From: Deltaproteobacteria bacterium UBA3076
GTDB lineage: Bacteria > Desulfobacterota > Dissulfuribacteria > Dissulfuribacterales > UBA3076
Length of the DNA: 9,777 bases
NCBI GenBank assembly: GCA_002367355.1
Contig: DFBQ01000231.1
Span: 9,359-19,135 of the forward strand
Direction: 5' to 3'
Shown here: in pieces, positions 5,807-9,777 of the stretch
Numbering within the stretch: the stretch's first letter is position 1
How the letters are laid out: each line of letters begins with the position of its first letter
Notes under the pieces: model-generated
Told to the model about the DNA's origin: nothing
Databases searched by the model: none
The model's input: only the letters and a program-made list of their open reading frames with translations
Program-made: the position numbers and the translations under genes

Positions 5807-7468
5807 TGTCCATGCCTCTTCCACGTTTCTGTACTCCATCAGCGGCAGGCTGGGATCTCCATATTCGGTCCCTGTATCCTCTCTTACTACCATGTCATCC
5901 ACGTCATTGCGGAAATAACCCAGGTTGACCATGATTCGATCGTCCATCAGCCACTGTTCCACACTTGCAGAGTAACCGACAGCCGTTTCAGGATCCAGGT
6001 CCGGGTTAGATTTGCAGTAATAACCACCGTGCCTGTATGGAGTACTGTAATAGAGTTGTCGAATGGTTGGGGACTTGAAGGCCCTGCCAACCGAAGCCCT
6101 GAAAGTTGTATCTTTCAGAGGCCTGTACATCAGACTCAATTTGGGATTTACCTCGCTCCCGAACGTGGAGTGATCATCATAACGGAGGCCACCGACCAGT
6201 GTAAGGACCTCAAACAGGGTAATCTCATCCTGCACATACAAACTGGAGGTGTCTACGTCCTCATTAACGTTAACTTTTTCAGTTTCAGTCCAAGTCCCAT
6301 TATCATTAATATGATAGTTGTGTATGAGGTAATTAATCCCCTGTTTTTGAAGCTCTCCACCTACGGTAAGTGTATTCCAGTCGCTGGAATACCACGTATA
6401 CTGAATCTCGCCCTGGTTATAATCCACATCGCCAAGTTTATAGCCATAAGGATAACCAGGGGAACCGTGCGTGAAATCCCAGGTATATGTATATCCCTTT
6501 ATTGAAAAGAAATGGTCGTCTGTTGGACGAAAATCCATGCCGGCAGAAACACGGTAACTGTCCTCGTCTCGATTGTTCTCCTCCTTCTCATAATCACTCA
6601 GTTCGCACTTCAAGTAAAGATCAATACTTTCACTGAGATCCGCATCGAGCTTGCCCATGAAAGAGTGACGGTAGGACTTGACCGGTTCCTGGCCTATGTC
6701 TTCCGCGCTGTCGTAACTGTAATGCACCAGGTAGCCCAAACGGTCCGTGATCTTGTCACCATAAGACACATAGGCAGTGGAGAGGTTTCGGCTGTGTCCG
6801 TCATCAGAAGGCTTGGTAACCGTGCCACTGCTGCTCTTTTTCTCTTTAATTTCGTACCAGCCATACCCCACACCGGCGCTTCCGGTTGGTTTGTTCGGCG
6901 TTTTTTTTGTGATGATATTGATAACACCAGCCATAGCATCACTTCCATATAATGCCGAGCCAGGGCCTTTGACCACCTCGATTCTCTCAATCATATCCAC
7001 TGGAATCTGGTTGAGCCCGGTTCCATACTCGCCCATGCCTCCGCTCTGGCCGCAGCCCATGGCCCTTTGTCCGTCAATGAGGATCAGTCCGTAACCATCA
7101 TTGAAATTCAGCCCCCGCAATTTGGCCCGCCAGGTATACGTCCCGAAAACATCATCATGAACAGAAGCGTCAATTCCAGGGATGTTTTTCAAGACGTCAA
7201 TGACATTCTGGGCATTTGTCCGCTCAATATCCTCCCTGGTAACCACGACGGTCTCCACTGGAACATCTCGCAAGGTATGGGGCGTCTTGGTGGCGGTAAC
7301 CACGATACTTTCCAAAGATGTTACAGCCTCACTCCCAGGCTCATCAGCCCAGGCAAAGGTAACTGATACAGCCAGAGCTATAGCAATTGCTGGAATACTC
7401 CTTGACATATATGCAAAGAGGCCTGCCATCAAATTTGATCCAGATATCCTCCTTGTTGATTTATTCAT
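5804..7468 (-). CDS. TonB-dependent outer-membrane receptor, N-terminal 554 residues (interrupted by amber)
   Basis: This is an active-transport receptor of the outer membrane, using TonB-ExbBD energy to take up a scarce ligand. It has a signal peptide (long N-region, cleavage near TFAWA, residue 41), a TonB-box-like SLESIVVTATKTP (51-63), a plug domain (about 65-190) with LRDVPVETVVVTREDIE and the hallmark IEVVKGPGSALYGSDAMAG (163-181), then beta-barrel strands. The plug loop after DGQR carries MGCGQSGGMGEYG (137-149), unusually rich in Met and Cys. The start at 7468 has AGGAGAG about 8 nt upstream. The frame stops at TAG 5806-5804, six or so strands before the barrel ends, but continues in frame to 5414. 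A truncated barrel lacking the C-terminal BAM signal should not fold, so the gene is a fresh pseudogene, is read through, or contains a sequencing error. Co-orientation with two DUF4198 genes suggests a metal or metal-chelate ligand (inference), rather than vitamin B12 or a catecholate siderophore. Confidence 0.9.
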   Translation of the reverse strand: MNKSTRRISGSNLMAGLFAYMSRSIPAIAIALAVSVTFAWADEPGSEAVTSLESIVVTATKTPHTLRDVPVETVVVTREDIERTNAQNVIDVLKNIPGIDASVHDDVFGTYTWRAKLRGLNFNDGYGLILIDGQRAMGCGQSGGMGEYGTGLNQIPVDMIERIEVVKGPGSALYGSDAMAGVINIITKKTPNKPTGSAGVGYGWYEIKEKKSSSGTVTKPSDDGHSRNLSTAYVSYGDKITDRLGYLVHYSYDSAEDIGQEPVKSYRHSFMGKLDADLSESIDLYLKCELSDYEKEENNRDEDSYRVSAGMDFRPTDDHFFSIKGYTYTWDFTHGSPGYPYGYKLGDVDYNQGEIQYTWYSSDWNTLTVGGELQKQGINYLIHNYHINDNGTWTETEKVNVNEDVDTSSLYVQDEITLFEVLTLVGGLRYDDHSTFGSEVNPKLSLMYRPLKDTTFRASVGRAFKSPTIRQLYYSTPYRHGGYYCKSNPDLDPETAVGYSASVEQWLMDDRIMVNLGYFRNDVDDMVVREDTGTEYGDPSLPLMEYRNVEEAWT

Positions 7469-7488
7469 CTTTGTCTCTCCTCTTGATT

Positions 7489-7563
7489 AGCTGTTGAGCT
7501 GTTGAGCTGTTGAGCTGCTCGACTTACCAGCTTATTAGCTCACCAGCTTATTAGCTTACCAAC
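7489..7563. repeat. Compound AGCT-containing tandem repeats between DUF4198 and receptor genes
   Basis: Two adjacent arrays fill the gap. The first is an 8-bp unit agctgttg repeated three times (7489-7512) plus a partial copy agctg. The second is a 16-bp unit, ttaccagcttattagc at 7524-7539 and tcaccagcttattagc at 7540-7555 (one difference), then a partial ttaccaac to 7563. The array touches the TAG stop of the upstream DUF4198 gene and ends 20 bp before the receptor start. It shares the GCTAA/TTAGC core with the repeat at 39-73. Confidence 0.8.
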
Positions 7564-8354
7564 TATTTCACCTCAAAGGTCAACGTGGCTGAATATGAAT
7601 ACTGATCACATTCCTCGGCATCAGGATAGGGGACCTTATGACCAACCTTGATGAGCCAGATACCCGGATTAAGAATCTTTATCCTCCCTACGCCATCCTT
7701 GTCCGTATTAATAGTGTAAGCCCAGGCCTGTTCAGTGGAAAACCCGACATAGGTGGCATAAAGCTCGGTTCTGAGAGGCTCGTTATTATAGAGCACCTTT
7801 ACGGAAAGATAATCTCCCTCTCTCAACCCCGCCGGATCGTTCAGCGGGACAACCTCAAGGGTATGGCCGAGTGGTCTGGAAAAGATGTCGCCTCCCCCTT
7901 TTCCGACATCAACTATGGCCTTGGCATACATTCCAGAGTAGCTGCATTGAATAACATTCTCCAGACCTTTTTTTGACTGGCGTTTATACCCATCGGCGGT
8001 CTTTGTAAAAAAACTTTCTTTTCTCTTGGCAACGGCCAAGTATGCACCTTCCTGCTTTAAGGATCTTTCCACCTTGAACTCGATTTCGTTGACAGGCTCT
8101 ATCTTCAGCTCATCACCATTCGGGTCGAGCATGTATATTTTGTCGAGCCCTTCCTGGTTATATAGGACATTGCCCACAGGGCTCGCAAAGTCATGTCCCC
8201 ATCCAACCGTCAGATTTACAGGCCTTTTTGTTGATGGCGTATAATCACCCATGTTGATCCATATAAAGTGGGCACTGGCAGGTACGGAAAATACCAATAT
8301 ACTCAGTGCCAAGCTTAGAGCTAACATTCCAAATGTCTTTCCGAAAAGTTTCAT
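7563..8354 (-). CDS. Exported DUF4198-family protein (second copy)
   Basis: This 263-residue protein has a clear Sec signal peptide (1-28, PASA cleavage), leaving a mature chain that starts with His29 (HFIWINMGDY). It fits the DUF4198 family (Pfam PF10670, labelled as a nickel-uptake substrate-specific region): an N-terminal beta domain with an AHFIW start, LTVGWGHDF around His54, the middle motif PLGHTLEVVPLNDP (161-174) and a C-terminal domain with LNPGIWLIKVGHK and ECDQYSYSATLTFEV. Metal-ligand candidates are His29, His54, His164, His239, Cys137 and Cys249. The start ATG has GGAG 8 nt upstream. It lies between another DUF4198 gene and the TonB receptor on the same strand, so it is probably co-transcribed with them and acts in the periplasm. 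The exact role, such as substrate capture or delivery, is inferred. Confidence 0.85.
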   Translation of the reverse strand: MKLFGKTFGMLALSLALSILVFSVPASAHFIWINMGDYTPSTKRPVNLTVGWGHDFASPVGNVLYNQEGLDKIYMLDPNGDELKIEPVNEIEFKVERSLKQEGAYLAVAKRKESFFTKTADGYKRQSKKGLENVIQCSYSGMYAKAIVDVGKGGGDIFSRPLGHTLEVVPLNDPAGLREGDYLSVKVLYNNEPLRTELYATYVGFSTEQAWAYTINTDKDGVGRIKILNPGIWLIKVGHKVPYPDAEECDQYSYSATLTFEVK

Positions 8355-8393
8355 TTCCTATTCTCCATGATGATATTGAATTCTGCGTCCAAT

Positions 8394-8463
8394 TTTGGTG
8401 AGCACAGCCCACCCTACAACAACACCGGCATGACACACTGTAGGGTGGGCAGTGCCCACCAAA
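8394..8463. repeat. REP-like inverted repeat with GGTGGGCA palindrome
   Basis: Arms of 25 bp (8394-8418 and 8439-8463) match at 23 of 25 positions in inverted orientation and enclose a 20-nt loop. The right arm contains its own perfect palindrome, GGTGGGCA-G-TGCCCACC (8444-8460). It lies between the two DUF4198 genes. There is no T-tract on either strand after the stem, so a classical terminator is unlikely, though such a hairpin can stabilise the upstream message. The TAGGGTGGGCA/TGCCCACC core resembles dispersed palindromes seen in many bacterial genomes. Confidence 0.8.
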
Positions 8464-8490
8464 CCATGGCTGTCTTCTTGCAAAATTGAG

Positions 8491-9333
8491 CTATTTCATC
8501 TCATGCGCCTGCACCCAGATCAAGGCACCGAGTTCAATGTCCTTGCCATTTTTCTTTTCCTCGGTAAGGCCGAGTGCAGCAAACCCCCACCAACCGGCGC
8601 GGGGAATGCCATAGGCGAACTCGCCGTCTTTGTTGGCCTTGATGGTCTGTGTCACGAAACAGTCCTGCGGCGCTTCCCCGGCTTTGGCTTGCTTGGCAAA
8701 GCCGTTGCCGATAATGTCGTGGCTTACATATTCCACTTCGATCTCGGCGTTCGGAAAGGGGACCAGCTTACCGTCCTTTTTTACCATGACAACACCACGG
8801 AAGACATTGCCGGCCCAAACGCCGTAAGGCTTGTCGAGCGGTATGATTTCCACGTCCAGACCTACCGGCTGATCCCAGTCTGTCGGCATGCCGCCGCGAT
8901 TGACGATCACTTTTGTCACATGACGGATGAAGCAGTCCTCTGCTGGTTCCCAATAGTAATCCGGATCACAGTAAAATATGAAATCGCCCTCTCCATCAAG
9001 ATTGTAGCTTAATTCATAGGCCTTGCCCTTGTTGGTCAAGCTGGCGAATTCTATCGGCCTGATCTTGTCCAGCAGGTCGGTATTCTCTCCCTTGTGCATG
9101 ACGCCTACGGCCTTGGGCGGATGCGTGATCCCCTCCATATCCTTGCCCATATCCATGGTGTAATTGGCTTCGAACGGGTGAGTGAAGATCAGCTTGAGGT
9201 TAATCTCCTTGGAATCCTCGTTTGTCAAGGCGCTTTCCGGGGTGTAAAACATCTGGAAATGCGCAAACGCGGCTGTGCTCCAAACAAGTACGAATGTCAA
9301 TGTAAATCCTGCCAATGCCTTCCACTTTCTCAT
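8491..9333 (-). CDS. Exported DUF4198-family protein (first copy)
   Basis: This 280-residue protein has a Sec signal peptide (1-24, cleavage after AAFA), leaving a mature N-terminal His25 (HFQMFYTPE). It matches DUF4198 (PF10670) through FYCDPDYYWEPAEDCFIRHVTKVIVN (the W-EPAED-FI-H-TK core at 128-141), VEIIPLDKPYGVWAGNVFRG and the C-terminal GIPRAGWWGFAAL. Possible metal ligands include His25, His52, His138, His205, Cys122 and Cys134. I chose the ATG at 9333, not the in-frame GTG 27 bp upstream at 9360, because GGAGGA lies 9 nt before the ATG and the signal peptide then starts MRKWK. It differs strongly from the second copy downstream, so they are not a recent duplication. It probably leads the uptake operon. 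The family is linked by annotation to nickel and cobalt uptake; the substrate here is not shown by the sequence. Confidence 0.87.
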   Translation of the reverse strand: MRKWKALAGFTLTFVLVWSTAAFAHFQMFYTPESALTNEDSKEINLKLIFTHPFEANYTMDMGKDMEGITHPPKAVGVMHKGENTDLLDKIRPIEFASLTNKGKAYELSYNLDGEGDFIFYCDPDYYWEPAEDCFIRHVTKVIVNRGGMPTDWDQPVGLDVEIIPLDKPYGVWAGNVFRGVVMVKKDGKLVPFPNAEIEVEYVSHDIIGNGFAKQAKAGEAPQDCFVTQTIKANKDGEFAYGIPRAGWWGFAALGLTEEKKNGKDIELGALIWVQAHEMK

Positions 9334-9405
9334 TGTTTTGAATCCTCCTGTTTTCAACACTACCTCTTCGACCTGATATTCTCCTCCTCTTCCCGATATG
9401 TGTGT

Positions 9406-9549
9406 CTACCAAGCAATCCCACAATTTTTCCACTTTTCAGCCTCTTCAAGCACATATCCCCTGAGTGGAAATGGATAGTGAACCGGAGCAAGCAAGTCAT
9501 CTGGTGTTAAAAGCCTCAAAAACTGTTTCCTCTTCCCCTTTGATTGCAT
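9406..9549 (-). pseudogene. 47-codon ORF, possible C-terminal remnant of an MBL-fold hydrolase
   Basis: An ATG at 9549 opens a 47-residue frame ending in TAG at 9406. It reads KRKQFLRLLTPDDLLAPVHY followed by PFPLRGYV and ends in GIAW. The pattern R-x-x-x-L-x-x-L...H-(F/Y)-P-F-P-x-x-G-x-V...W is the usual C-terminal end of metallo-beta-lactamase-fold hydrolases. The catalytic HxHxDH part is absent and the frame is closed by TAA just upstream of the ATG. It is therefore more likely a decayed fragment than a gene, although AGGAAG lies upstream of the ATG. The match is from memory and weak; a genuine small ORF is the alternative. Confidence 0.3.
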
Positions 9550-9566
9550 TTCTTCTATCTTCCTTT

Positions 9567-9603
9567 AGCTACAGTAATACCTTTGGTAATACCTCAAGCT
9601 ACA
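9567..9603. repeat. Nested direct repeats agctaca and gtaatacct
   Basis: The heptamer agctaca occurs at 9567-9573 and 9597-9603. Between them the nonamer gtaatacct occurs at 9574-9582 and 9586-9594, a 12-bp period close to one helical turn. The arrangement could be a protein-binding site, but it lies about 240 bp from the nearest intact gene. Confidence 0.4.
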
Positions 9604-9614
9604 CGACACCTTAT

Positions 9615-9647
9615 GTTGGGCACGTCGCTACCGCTCCTTTGCCCAAC
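9615..9647. repeat. REP-like palindrome GTTGGGCA...TGCCCAAC
   Basis: Perfect 8-bp arms (9615-9622 and 9640-9647) flank a 17-nt GC-rich centre. The sequence class (GTTGGGCACGTCGCT...TTTGCCCAACCT) is familiar as a dispersed repeat in many bacterial genomes. It shares the TGGGCA/TGCCCA core with the element at 8394-8463. Confidence 0.6.
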
Positions 9648-9777
9648 CTGCGGAAAAACATTACTATTTAAAGTAGTACTTGAGTTTTCGAAAAATATGA
9701 TCTTGCTCAAAAAACCCGATATTCCGTGCCTTCCCCATTCAATCTTATTCCTTCCTATTGACCCTGTCATATCTATT

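Larger units (their letters stand above)
9550..9777. other. Upstream flank, no intact gene seen
   Basis: Together with the remnant ORF this makes a 417-bp non-genic flank upstream of the first DUF4198 gene. Apart from the two repeats listed separately (9567-9603 and 9615-9647), I find no long frame with protein-like composition and no clear -35/-10 pair on the minus strand. Confidence 0.5.

Noticed and set aside
6901..6908. Run of eight T in the receptor gene as a phase-variation tract
   Set aside because: The frame is intact across it and eight bases is short for slippage control; it encodes Lys-Lys in a usual post-plug position.
5408..6952. Long plus-strand open frames (365 and 146 codons) antisense to the receptor
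   Set aside because: They lie directly opposite the receptor, show no domain or signal motifs, and the openness follows from the codon use of the sense strand. The minus-strand frame has unmistakable TonB receptor motifs.
9334..9360. GTG at 9360 as start of the first DUF4198 gene
   Set aside because: The GGAGGA ribosome site would lie inside the coding region, and it is correctly spaced for the ATG at 9333, which also gives a standard signal peptide.
9574..9594. gtaatacct pair as a NikR or Fur-type operator
   Set aside because: The copies are direct, not inverted, and match no metal-regulator consensus I know; left as an unexplained direct repeat.
9465..9671. Plus-strand 68-codon ORF in the upstream flank
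   Set aside because: Ser/Thr-rich low-complexity composition, no ribosome site noted, and it runs through the palindromic repeat at 9615-9647.

Overview
The window comes from a Gram-negative bacterium: it encodes a TonB-dependent outer-membrane receptor, a TolC-type outer-membrane factor and several proteins with cleavable signal peptides. Base composition looks moderate, with no strong GC bias by eye. Paired DUF4198 proteins next to a TonB receptor suggest an anaerobic lineage of the Desulfobacterota or Nitrospirota type. That placement is a guess from gene content, because no rRNA or other marker is present. Every supported gene lies on the minus strand, so transcription runs from high to low coordinates.

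Region A (about 9777-5343) is an uptake-type block. It starts with 417 bp holding no intact gene: a TGGGCA-type palindrome, a short direct-repeat cluster and a 47-codon ORF that looks like the tail of a metallo-beta-lactamase-fold hydrolase. Two exported DUF4198 proteins follow (9333-8491 and 8354-7563), separated by a REP-like inverted repeat. After a 75-bp block of AGCT-containing tandem repeats comes a TonB-dependent receptor. The receptor frame runs from 7468 to 5414 but carries one in-frame amber codon at 5806-5804; the sequence continues in the same frame to a normal barrel C-terminus. A strong rho-independent terminator (5379-5343) closes the block.

Region B (5267-278) is a tightly packed block: a small exported protein resembling the periplasmic NikL-type domain, a TolC-family outer-membrane factor, a MacA-type adaptor, a MacB-type ATPase and a separate MacB-type permease. 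The last four genes abut or overlap by 4 bp (TTGA, TAAATG and GTGA junctions), so they form one translationally coupled tripartite efflux operon. The small protein lies 69 bp upstream of the TolC gene and may be co-transcribed with it.

The final 277 bp (1-277) hold no gene, only a degenerate GCTAA heptamer repeat.

Working model (inference): the receptor, DUF4198 proteins and small protein bind and import a transition metal or its chelate across the outer membrane; nickel or cobalt is the best guess from the family annotation. All three exported proteins would begin with His after signal-peptide removal, which fits metal binding. The neighbouring MacAB-TolC system exports an unknown substrate. 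No inner-membrane metal importer is present in the window. As written, the amber codon would inactivate the receptor unless it is suppressed or is a sequencing error.
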